A stretch of DNA of 14,853 nt, taken from the NCBI GenBank assembly GCA_008636095.1, contig VSJD01000282.1:1-14853 (forward strand), given 5' to 3'. Origin of the DNA: Kiritimatiellota bacterium. Its GTDB lineage: Bacteria; Verrucomicrobiota; Kiritimatiellia; JAAZAB01. The position numbers and the translations under genes are program-made. The stretch's first letter is position 1; every line of letters starts with the position of its first letter. Positions 1-6,987 of the stretch are shown one piece after another. A model generated the notes under the pieces. That model worked only from the letters and a program-made list of their open reading frames with translations. It searched no databases and had not been told where the DNA came from.

Positions 1-1782
1 GGCGGCACGGCTGACGAACTCCAAGATATCCTCAGGAATGCACCTGCATTTATACCGGCGTCGGATGATGCCAAGGCTACCAAGACTGACCAAGATAATT
101 ACAAAATAATTGTGCTGCCAGGGGCCAGTGTGTCAATAACCAGTTCCGCAGAAAATATCTTTCGGAGGATTGCCCCGAGCCATGAGCTTTTTATCCGTGG
201 CGGTGCCGTCATGGAATTAAAAAAAGACGATAATGGCGGATTGCGGCTGGACGTACTCCTGGCACAAGCGTTCCGGTCCCGGATTGAAAAGTTGGGGGCG
301 ATCTTTATCTGGCGCGTCGGAAAAGCAGGCTATACTGTTTTAAAGCCAACCACATGCCCCGCGGATATTGCCGAGGCGTTGCTGGCAAGCGAACCAGCGG
401 CAGATTTGTTACCCAAAGTCAGGGGCCTTGCCGCATGCCCCGTCTTGGCAGAGGTGGACAATCATGCGCAAGTACTGGCTAAAGGCTACCACTCCGTTAA
501 CGGGGGACTGCTCATCACAGCCGGCAAGAAACCCCCGGAACTAAAGATTGAGGAGGCTATTAAAGCCCTCCAACTGCTTGTTGCGGACTTCGACTTCTCA
601 ACGCCCAGTGATCGGTCTAGGGCCCTGGCGTCATTCATTACCCCGGCTTTACGCATCGGCGGATGGTTGCGCGGTCATATCCCAATAGACATTGCGGAGG
701 CGGATCAGAGTCAGAGCGGCAAGACCTACCGGCAGAAACTTGTCTTTGCGCTGTATGGCGAGGAACCCTATCGCATCGCACTACGTGATGGCGGAGTTGG
801 CGGCTTGGACGAATCCATTGCACAAGCCCTTATCGCTGGAAGGCCATTCATTCAGGTGGACAACGTGCGTGGACGCCTGGAGAGCCAATTCATTGAGATG
901 ATGACTACGGCCGGCGGCACCGTCGGTGCTCGTGTGCCTCACAGAGGCGAAGTGCAAGTTGATTCGCGCCATTTTATTTTGATGATGACCAGCAACGGTG
1001 TTGAAACTACCCGCGACCTAGCAAACCGGGCCAGCATCATCCGCATCCGCAAACGGCCCGGGTACGTTTTTCACGAATTCCCGGAAGGCGATCTGTTGGA
1101 TCATGTTCGGGCCAACCATTCCCATTTTCTGGGCGCCGTGTTCGCAGTCATCCGCGTGTGGCATGGTGCCGGGAAACCGCTGACAACCGATACACGACAC
1201 GACTTTCGGGAATGGTCACAGGTACTTGGCTGGATCGTCAAAAACATTCTGGGTGAAGCTCCGCTCATGGACGGCCACGAACAGGCCCAGGAGCGCGTCA
1301 GTAACCCCGCGTTGACTTGGTTGCGACGCGCTGCTCTGGCTGTCGAGGCGGATCAGCGCCTTGATGAAGAGATCATGGCCAGCAGTATAGGCGAACTATG
1401 TGATGCCCATGGCATTGAAATCCCGGGCCTACGTGACGCAAGCGATGAAATTGGGCGAAACAAGCGTATCGGGGTTCTAATGAAAAAAGCCTTCGGGGAT
1501 GTGGATCATGTGGAAATAGATCGTTACCGCATTAAACGGGCCGAGAAGGAACTCTACTATACCGCATCGCAGGAATACAAAATGGTCAAAGCCTATGTTT
1601 TCACACTGGCGGATGCTGATTCCCCTGAACATCCCGAACTACCCGAACAAGCCATACAACTTCCTGAGAAAGGGTGCCGTTTTCTAGAAAGTACAGACCC
1701 TTATTCGGGTGGTTCTGGTAACGACCCCGTGGAGGATGAAGAACGGGCAGCAATTCAGTCGGAAGGGAGCTTAAATCTATGA
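1..1782 (+). CDS. Mobile-element P-loop ATPase (primase-helicase-like), 5' truncated by window edge
   Basis: The frame is open from base 1, so the true start lies to the left; the GTG at 112 is only an internal candidate. Seen in the sequence: a Walker A-like loop ADQSQSGKT at 700-726 (the usual first Gly is Ala), a Walker B-like segment FIQVDN at 847-864, a sensor-1-like MMTSN near 982-996, and an Arg-rich segment (RASIIRIRKRPG) after it that could hold the arginine finger. The extreme N-terminus (IIVLPG...ENIFRRIAP...LFIRGG) and the Pro/Glu/Ser-rich C-terminal tail (SPEHPELPEQ) resemble the helicase half of plasmid/phage-type primase-helicases in PVC-group mobile elements. Inferred role: ATP-driven unwinding during replication of an integrated element. 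The stop TGA overlaps an ATG (ATGA at 1779) that opens only 10 codons. Family assignment is by motif and look, not by search; the ATPase call is firmer than the replication role. Confidence 0.7.
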   Translation, partial: GGTADELQDILRNAPAFIPASDDAKATKTDQDNYKIIVLPGASVSITSSAENIFRRIAPSHELFIRGGAVMELKKDDNGGLRLDVLLAQAFRSRIEKLGAIFIWRVGKAGYTVLKPTTCPADIAEALLASEPAADLLPKVRGLAACPVLAEVDNHAQVLAKGYHSVNGGLLITAGKKPPELKIEEAIKALQLLVADFDFSTPSDRSRALASFITPALRIGGWLRGHIPIDIAEADQSQSGKTYRQKLVFALYGEEPYRIALRDGGVGGLDESIAQALIAGRPFIQVDNVRGRLESQFIEMMTTAGGTVGARVPHRGEVQVDSRHFILMMTSNGVETTRDLANRASIIRIRKRPGYVFHEFPEGDLLDHVRANHSHFLGAVFAVIRVWHGAGKPLTTDTRHDFREWSQVLGWIVKNILGEAPLMDGHEQAQERVSNPALTWLRRAALAVEADQRLDEEIMASSIGELCDAHGIEIPGLRDASDEIGRNKRIGVLMKKAFGDVDHVEIDRYRIKRAEKELYYTASQEYKMVKAYVFTLADADSPEHPELPEQAIQLPEKGCRFLESTDPYSGGSGNDPVEDEERAAIQSEGSLNL

Positions 1783-2463
1783 CCGTACAAAACAGAATAG
1801 ACGCGCTATGAACACTACTCCCGAATCTAGAAGATCTTGTATGCCAGCCCAACAACGATCCTGGCGGTGCGAGACCGCAAACTAGAATCTGTAGCAATAG
1901 GAAAAAAGACTGGCGAGTTCATCACGCGCCGGCGAACGAAACGAGCATCAAGTATAGACATAGATTGGAGGATTTACGGTGGCCTTAATCTGAATACGAG
2001 CGGTGAACCGGTTTGGGCGTAGGAAAAGAAATACAAAGGACGGAGGCGCTGGTGGTCGCGGGCGTCAAAACGATCGAAGCGAAGGTTCTGGAGACCACGA
2101 ATTAGGTGCCGGCCGTAATCATGGCCCGCAGGAGATCGTTGATCTTGGGGCAAAATGTAGCGTAGGGCAGACGCCCCACCGGCCAGACGATATGCCTATA
2201 AACATTGATCGGAATGAGGGTGCCCAAAATAGGACCGATTCAATAATTCCGAGTGATTCAGGGAGTGGCGCGACAAGCGCATGATTAATAACAGGTTGCA
2301 ATGCAAAACATAAAAAGCGATTTGGCCATCTAATGGCTGTTATGCGACATGATCATAAGGCGTTAGCGAGGATCTGGAGCACGAATCAACGAACCAGCGA
2401 GTCATGGTGAGATATTCATAGGCGATCGTGTGCAGGGGGAGGGGGGGTGTCGGTGCCGCAGCA
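1783..2463. other. Gene-poor stretch, possibly decayed element DNA
   Basis: About 680 bp with no convincing gene. Short frames exist (from TTG 1837, 61 codons; from GTG 2003, 93 codons, very Gly/Arg/Asn/Asp-rich), but none has a ribosome binding site or recognisable motif. The 1837 frame contains 'RKLESVAIGKKTGEFITRR', faintly reminiscent of the recognition part of an excisionase-type helix-turn-helix. A small xis-like gene commonly follows such ATPases, so this may be a frameshifted remnant; that is a guess. Small hairpins are visible (GCCAT-cta-ATGGC at 2325-2337; GGGGC/GCCCC around 2148-2176). The left arm of the 20-bp inverted repeat lies at 2195-2214. Confidence 0.4.
2195..2214 (+). repeat. 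Left arm of perfect 20-bp inverted repeat
   Basis: Begins CCTATAAACATT and ends GATCGGAA. Its exact reverse complement occurs at 2933-2952. The identity stops abruptly on both sides. The pair encloses the cysteine-rich small gene and its leader. No flanking target duplication is visible. Confidence 0.9.
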
Positions 2464-2519
2464 GGCCTCCTCGAGTAATAATCCATTCACTCTGCACAAA
2501 ATTTTATACAAAGGAGGCC
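2464..2519 (+). promoter_or_regulatory. Leader stem that could sequester the ribosome binding site
   Basis: GGCCTCC at 2464-2470 is the exact reverse complement of GGAGGCC at 2513-2519, which contains the Shine-Dalgarno core of the gene starting at 2527. If both are on one transcript the 7-bp GC-rich stem would mask the ribosome binding site. The 42-nt loop is AT-rich and contains TTTTATACAAA, which looks like a -10 element. A start of transcription from there would remove the left arm and free the site. Pairing is seen; the regulatory role is inferred. Confidence 0.4.
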
Positions 2520-2526
2520 CAATAAC

Positions 2527-2916
2527 ATGACACCATTGCAAATGGCAAATGCTGAATGTCCTAATTGGAATCAAGGTGCTTGTGCCGGTGCGCGTATTGC
2601 AGACGACTTGGCACCATTGCCGGGCCGACCTCTTGATAAATGTGCGTTGGCAAATGATCAACGATGTGATTACTTTGAGGCATGCATCATGCCGATGGCA
2701 GCTATGGCTTCCGGTCCAGACCGATCCAGGTCATTCATGGCCGCCGCCGACTCCTATCGCATCCTACACAAGATGCCGGGCGCAACCCGTCAGTGCGAGT
2801 GCGGCCGACCGCTGCCATCCCATTGTCGAATGTGTGCGGATTGTGCCGCCAAACGACGCCGGAATTCCAACCGGGAAGCACAGCGCCGGAATAGGGATGT
2901 GGCTGTCAGCAGTTAA
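2527..2916 (+). CDS. Small cysteine-rich zinc-binding-like protein of a mobile element
   Basis: 129 aa, start fixed by a textbook ribosome binding site (AAAGGAGG, 2510-2517) before ATG 2527. Two cysteine clusters are visible: Cys11, 19, 39, 47, 53 (with the segment RCDYFEACIMPMA, residues 46-58) and a compact zinc-ribbon-like set at Cys90, 92, 100, 103, 106 (CECGRPLP...CRMCADC). The second cluster is followed by a strongly basic tail (KRRRNSNREAQRRNR, residues 109-123). This suggests two metal sites and nucleic acid binding. Proteins with a similar C..C / RCxYFExC layout occur in integrated elements, where they often lie near a primase-type ATPase, as here; this is recalled resemblance, not a search result. 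The function is unknown; a DNA-binding replication or regulatory accessory is the reasonable guess. The gene lies inside a 20-bp inverted repeat. Confidence 0.75.
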   Translation: MTPLQMANAECPNWNQGACAGARIADDLAPLPGRPLDKCALANDQRCDYFEACIMPMAAMASGPDRSRSFMAAADSYRILHKMPGATRQCECGRPLPSHCRMCADCAAKRRRNSNREAQRRNRDVAVSS

Positions 2917-2932
2917 GGTGTTTTTATGCCAT

Positions 2933-2952
2933 TTCCGATCAATGTTTATAGG
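2933..2952 (-). repeat. Right arm of perfect 20-bp inverted repeat
   Basis: Exact reverse complement of 2195-2214, 17 bp after the stop of the cysteine-rich gene. The two arms bound a 758-bp unit. Confidence 0.9.
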
Positions 2953-2994
2953 GGTGTAAAAATCGGTTTTGCGGAATCAATCCCAATACACAGC

Positions 2995-3043
2995 CCACCC
3001 CTAAAACGGGTGGTTAACTACTGACAGACACCCCTGGCCGGGG
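2995..3043 (+). terminator. Tandem GC-rich hairpins after the cysteine-rich gene
   Basis: Two stems in a row: CCACCC-ctaaaac-GGGTGG (2995-3013) and CCCC-tggcc-GGGG (3031-3043), the second followed by ATCGTTTGTTTT. Together they look like a weak transcription end for the gene finishing at 2916. The T tract is interrupted, so efficiency is doubtful. Confidence 0.45.
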
Positions 3044-3115
3044 ATCGTTTGTTTTCGCCGTCAAAATCTACGGGCTACGCGTCGAACCCCTCGCCCAACC
3101 TGCCACCTCTTTCAA

Positions 3116-3147
3116 CTGGCTTTCCCGGGCATGCCCTGCTACATTCA
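3116..3147 (+). repeat. Left copy of 32-bp direct repeat flanking the restriction-modification gene
   Basis: Matches 6214-6245 at 26 of 32 positions. The last 21 bases (3127-3147, containing CATGCCCTG and TACATTCA) match at 19 of 21. The ATG at 3131 lies inside this repeat, which argues against it as the native start of the enzyme. Confidence 0.75.
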
Positions 3148-3208
3148 AAAGCGATGGGATCGTGCAATCGGTAAGGGCGTGTTTGAGAAGTTTGGCAATG
3201 GGGGCCCC

Positions 3209-6193
3209 GTGAACATCGTTGACTTCATAGCCAAATGGAAGAAAGCCGATCTCAAGGAACGCTCTGCCGCCCAGGAGCACTTCCTGGACCTGTGCTGTTG
3301 TCTTGGGCATCCCACGCCGGCCGATGCCGATCCCACGGGCAACACTTTCTGTTTCGAAAAGGGCGCGTCCAAACAAGGTGGCGGCGAAGGGTTCGCCGAT
3401 GTCTGGAAGAAAGACTTTTTTGGCTGGGAATACAAGGGCAAGCACAAGGACCTCGACGCGGCCTATAACCAATTGCTCCTGTACCGCGACGCCTTGGCCA
3501 ATCCACCGCTGCTTGTGGTCTGCGATCTTGACCGCATCATCGTTCGCACCAACTTTACCGGCACGGTCTCCGCGAAGCATGAAATCGCCCTTGACCAGCT
3601 TGGCGAACCGCGCAGTCTGGAAGTCCTGCGGGCTGTTTTCTTCGAGCCGGAAAAGCTGCGCCCAGGCAAGACCAGCGAGGCGATCACCCAGGACGCTGCG
3701 CAACGGTTCGCCGGTATTGCCGAATCCATGCGTGCCACGGCGAAGCTTCCGAGCGAAGCCGGGCGTAAGCACGGTTTGGACTCCGCGCACGTCGCGCATT
3801 TCCTCGACCGCGTCGTATTCTGCCTGTTTGCCGAAGACATCGGCCTTTTGCCCGACATGATTTTCTCACGGATCGTGGAGAAGTCTGCGGGTGATCCGGT
3901 AAAGTTCTGCCGATTACTCAGCCAGTTGTTCGAGGCCATGGGCAAGGGCGGCGAATTCGGGCTGGAGAGCATCCGTCATTTCAACGGCAATCTGTTCGAC
4001 GACGCATCCGTTCCGGAACTTACGGCGGATGAAGTCCAGCGAATTGCCGATACCGCCCGCATGGACTGGAGCGCGGTGGATCCTTCGATTTTCGGCACCC
4101 TGTTTGAACGCGGGTTGGACCCGTCCAAGCGCTCGCAACTTGGAGCGCATTTTACCGGCAAGGACGACATCGAAACACTGGTCGAGGCCGTCGTGATGCA
4201 ACCGCTCCGCAGGGAATGGGCGGAGTCGAAGCTGATTGTCGAAAGCCTGCTGACCACGGGCAGGAAGAGCCGGAAGCCAGAGGTCAACGGTCAGAGGCCG
4301 GAAAAGAAATTGAGCCCCACCCTCGAACGCAAGGCGCGTGGCGAGGCCGGAAGCCTCATCCATCAATTCCTTGACCGGCTCCAGAACGTAAAAGTTCTTG
4401 ATCCGGCTTGCGGCTCCGGCAATTTCCTTTACGTCACGCTGCAAAAGCTCAAGGACCTCGAAAAGGAAGCGATCCTCTATTTGATGGACAAGGGACTTGG
4501 CTCATTCCTGCCGATGGTCGGGCCGTGGCAACTGTATGCCATCGAAATCAATCCCTACGCGCACGACCTGGCGCAAATGACCGTCTGGATCGGCTGGCTA
4601 CAATGGATCCGGTTCAACGGGTTCGGCTCGCCCCAGGACCCTATCCTGCGACCAATGGAAGGCAACTTTCGATGTATGGATGCAATCCTCGACCTTACCG
4701 ATCCCGCCAATCCAAAAGAACCCGACTGGCCGCGCGTGGACTTCATTGTCGGCAACCCGCCATTCCTGGGCGATAAAATGATGCGCCGCGAGCTCGGCGA
4801 CGAGTACGTTGATAAACTGCGCTCTCTTTATGAGGGCCGAATCCCCGGCCAGTCCGATCTCTGCTGCTACTGGTTCGAGAAAGCCCGTGCTCACATCGAG
4901 AAAGGCGGGTGCAAACGCGCCGGCCTGCTCGCCACCCAGGGCATACGCGGCGGCGCAAACCGCGAAGTCTTGAAACGCATCCAGGATTCCGGAAACATCT
5001 TCTGGGCGATTTCGGACAAGGACTGGATTCTCGACGGCGCAAACGTCCATGTCAGCCTGATTGCCTTCGATGGTGGCGCCGAGGAAAGACGAACGCTTGA
5101 CGGCCAGCTGGTCAGTACCATCAATCCAAATCTCTCCGCCGCCTCTGATCTGGCGACGGCAAAACCACTGTCCAGTAACCGTGATCTTTGCTTCCTTGGT
5201 GACATCAAGGGGGCGGCCTTCGACATCACCGACGGCGAGGCCCAGCGAATGCTCAGCGAACCGAATGCTGCCGGAGTTTTCAATTCTAGCGTGGTCCTCC
5301 CTTGGATCAATGGCCTCGATGTCACGCGTCGTAACCGAAGCATGTGGATTATCGACTTCGGCGTTTATCCCGAACTGGAAGGCTGTGTGCGCTATCAAGA
5401 ACCCTTTGCCTTTATCGACGCCCATGTCCGGCCGGTAAAATCACGGAACCGCAGGGAAATCCGTGCAAGATACTGGTGGCGCCATAGTGAAACTCATCCC
5501 GAAATGCGATGCAGAATCGCGCCATTGCCGCGTTTTCTGACAACAGTTGCCGTCGCTAAGCACAGACTGTTTGTCTGGATGTCGTTGCCGACACTACCCG
5601 ACCATGCGGTCTTTGTTTTCGCACGCTCCGACGATCTGTTCTTTGGCATCCTTCAATCTCGATTTCATGAAGTGTGGGCGCTGAAACTCGGCACGCGACT
5701 TGAAACGCGACCCCGCTACACACCGTCCACCTGCTTCGAGACGTTCCCGTTTCCGCTCGGTGTTCTAAACACCGGCGACCCGGTGCCATCAACGCATGCA
5801 GTCATTGCCGCTGCCGCGAAGGAACTGAATGAACTGCGGGATAATTGGTTGAACCCCTCCGAGTGGACAAGGACTGAAACCTTGGAATTCCCCGGCACGG
5901 TCGGCGGGCCATGGGACCGGTACATTGACCCGGCCACTGTGACGGACCGGGGCGCGTTCAAAGTCGGGACCGTGCGCTATCCGCGCATTGTGGCGCGCGA
6001 CGCCGAATGCGCCGCCCGTCTCAAAGAACGCACATTGACCAAACTCTACAACGCGCGCCCCGCTTGGCTCGCCACCTGCCACGAGAAACTTGACGCTGCC
6101 GTTGCCACCGCCTACGGTTGGCCCGCCGACCTTACCGAAGACGCCGTCCTTGAGCGCCTGCTTGCATTAAACCAAGGCAGGCGCCCTGAATGA
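3209..6193 (+). CDS. Type IIL (MmeI-like) bifunctional restriction endonuclease / N6-adenine DNA methyltransferase
   Basis: A single 994-aa chain (MmeI is about 920) that both cuts DNA and methylates adenine with S-adenosylmethionine. Domains in order: a PD-(D/E)XK nuclease with Asp64, Glu74 and Lys76 (FADV...WEYKGK), the same D-X9-E-X-K spacing known for MmeI; a helical linker; a gamma-class methyltransferase with motif I DPACGSGN (Asp398, base 4400) and motif IV NPPF (Asn516, base 4754); a target recognition domain around residues 655-870 with family signatures NSSVVLPWINGLDVTRR, WIIDFG and FETFPFP; and a C-terminal helical region. GTG 3209 is chosen because family homology begins at VNIVDFIAKWK. 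ATG 3131 is in frame but inside a flanking repeat, and its 26 extra residues look non-native. The ribosome binding site at 3209 is weak. All catalytic motifs are intact, so it is probably active. The recognition sequence cannot be read from the sequence alone. Confidence 0.93.
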   Translation: MNIVDFIAKWKKADLKERSAAQEHFLDLCCCLGHPTPADADPTGNTFCFEKGASKQGGGEGFADVWKKDFFGWEYKGKHKDLDAAYNQLLLYRDALANPPLLVVCDLDRIIVRTNFTGTVSAKHEIALDQLGEPRSLEVLRAVFFEPEKLRPGKTSEAITQDAAQRFAGIAESMRATAKLPSEAGRKHGLDSAHVAHFLDRVVFCLFAEDIGLLPDMIFSRIVEKSAGDPVKFCRLLSQLFEAMGKGGEFGLESIRHFNGNLFDDASVPELTADEVQRIADTARMDWSAVDPSIFGTLFERGLDPSKRSQLGAHFTGKDDIETLVEAVVMQPLRREWAESKLIVESLLTTGRKSRKPEVNGQRPEKKLSPTLERKARGEAGSLIHQFLDRLQNVKVLDPACGSGNFLYVTLQKLKDLEKEAILYLMDKGLGSFLPMVGPWQLYAIEINPYAHDLAQMTVWIGWLQWIRFNGFGSPQDPILRPMEGNFRCMDAILDLTDPANPKEPDWPRVDFIVGNPPFLGDKMMRRELGDEYVDKLRSLYEGRIPGQSDLCCYWFEKARAHIEKGGCKRAGLLATQGIRGGANREVLKRIQDSGNIFWAISDKDWILDGANVHVSLIAFDGGAEERRTLDGQLVSTINPNLSAASDLATAKPLSSNRDLCFLGDIKGAAFDITDGEAQRMLSEPNAAGVFNSSVVLPWINGLDVTRRNRSMWIIDFGVYPELEGCVRYQEPFAFIDAHVRPVKSRNRREIRARYWWRHSETHPEMRCRIAPLPRFLTTVAVAKHRLFVWMSLPTLPDHAVFVFARSDDLFFGILQSRFHEVWALKLGTRLETRPRYTPSTCFETFPFPLGVLNTGDPVPSTHAVIAAAAKELNELRDNWLNPSEWTRTETLEFPGTVGGPWDRYIDPATVTDRGAFKVGTVRYPRIVARDAECAARLKERTLTKLYNARPAWLATCHEKLDAAVATAYGWPADLTEDAVLERLLALNQGRRPE
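4264..4303 (+). repeat. Small purine-rich repeat inside the restriction-modification gene
   Basis: Contains CCAGAGGTC and GGTCAGAGGCC separated by 3 bases, and is flanked on both sides by CCGGAA. It encodes a basic linker (about GRKSRKPEVNGQRPEKK) between the helical domain and methyltransferase motif I. It resembles, on the opposite strand, the pyrimidine-rich spacer at 13794-13855. It may be a short dispersed repeat tolerated in frame; low certainty. Confidence 0.35.
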
Positions 6194-6213
6194 GCGCCAC
6201 ATCATGGTTTTTT

Positions 6214-6245
6214 CTGGCGGTTCTGGACATGCCCTGATACATTCA
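6214..6245 (+). repeat. Right copy of 32-bp direct repeat flanking the restriction-modification gene
   Basis: Starts 21 bp after the stop of the enzyme and matches 3116-3147 at 26 of 32 positions in the same orientation. The unit between equivalent points is 3098 bp, almost exactly one gene. Confidence 0.75.
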
Positions 6246-6326
6246 TTTAGAGTTTCATTATTGATGAAATCAACCCAGTGCTGGCGGGGCACCAGCCTGT
6301 GCGAATTGCTGTTTACAGATTTCTTA

Positions 6327-6355
6327 TTGACATGCACAAGAAATAGGCGTATTTG
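6327..6355 (+). promoter_or_regulatory. Possible sigma-70-type promoter for the nucleotidyltransferase pair
   Basis: A perfect -35 hexamer TTGACA (6327-6332) is followed after 17 bp by TATTTG (6350-6355), a poor -10. A start of transcription 6-11 bases on would fall at 6361-6366, right at the ATG at 6367. No Shine-Dalgarno sequence is seen there, so a leaderless message is possible. Confidence 0.3.
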
Positions 6356-6366
6356 TCGTAGCCATT

Positions 6367-6987
6367 ATGACTACTATAAATAGCAGTAATGCGAGGAGCC
6401 TCGACAGCCATAGTCTTGACCTTGCGCTAAATTCCCTGGCGATTCGACTGGCGGAAAATCAGGCCGTGCCTATCGAGTTTGTTATCTGCGGCGGCTCGGC
6501 ACTGATCCTCACAGGCATGTTTCCTCGTACCACGAAGGATGTGGACGTTGTTGCCATGATCCGTGGAGGCGTTCTCTACTCGCCCGATCCGCTCCCCGAG
6601 GAGCTTCAAAAGGCTTCGGCTGAGGTAGCTGAAGATCTCGGCCTTGCCAAGAACTGGCTGAATAACGGACCGAGCCAGGGCGACGGCGGCCTCTTCCAGA
6701 TGGGGCTTCCCGCCGGTTTCGCGAACCGTCTGAAGTCAAAGACCTATACCTCGCTCCTGACCGTGCATTTCATCGATCGCGTAGACCAGATCCACTTTAA
6801 ACTGTATGCGGCGGTTGACCGCGGGGGCTATCATATCGAAGACTTGCGCATGCTTGCTCCATCAGCGGCCGAACTGGAAACCGCCGCGCGCTGGACAATA
6901 ACTCACGATGTGTCGGAAGGGTTTGCCATGGTCTTGAAAGACCTTTTAAGGAAACTGGGATATGAAAGCGTTGCTGAGCGACTTTAG
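6367..6987 (+). CDS. DUF6036/AbiEii-like nucleotidyltransferase, putative toxin
   Basis: 206 aa. The polymerase-beta-type nucleotidyltransferase signature is clear: GGS at residues 42-44 followed by RTTKDVDVV with Asp58 and Asp60 as the metal-binding pair. The C-terminal half has the DUF6036-type pattern FKLYAAVDR...IEDLRMLAPSAAELETAARW. No signal or membrane segment is seen, so it should be cytosolic. Family knowledge: AbiEii/MenT-like members act as toxins that transfer nucleotides to tRNA or other targets and are checked by a partner gene. The following gene starts 26 bp before this one ends, so the two are translationally coupled. The order (nucleotidyltransferase first, winged-helix second) is the reverse of classical AbiEi-AbiEii. 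Activity as a toxin is inferred from family and pairing. ATG 6367 lacks a visible ribosome binding site. Confidence 0.8.
   Translation: MTTINSSNARSLDSHSLDLALNSLAIRLAENQAVPIEFVICGGSALILTGMFPRTTKDVDVVAMIRGGVLYSPDPLPEELQKASAEVAEDLGLAKNWLNNGPSQGDGGLFQMGLPAGFANRLKSKTYTSLLTVHFIDRVDQIHFKLYAAVDRGGYHIEDLRMLAPSAAELETAARWTITHDVSEGFAMVLKDLLRKLGYESVAERL

Noticed and set aside
2003..2284. 93-codon frame from GTG, Gly/Arg/Asp-rich
   Set aside because: No ribosome binding site, no motif, abnormal composition, and it runs through the left arm of the inverted repeat. Described only as part of the gene-poor stretch.
2549..2959. 136-codon frame overlapping the cysteine-rich gene
   Set aside because: The frame at 2527 has the strong ribosome binding site and ordered cysteine motifs; this one has neither.
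3068..3799. 243-aa open frame on the minus strand
   Set aside because: It is antisense to the start of the Type IIL enzyme, whose plus-strand frame has clear nuclease and family motifs. The minus frame has no recognisable domain.
4598..5425. 275-aa open frame on the minus strand
   Set aside because: Shadow of the methyltransferase and recognition domains on the plus strand; long because of high GC and codon bias.
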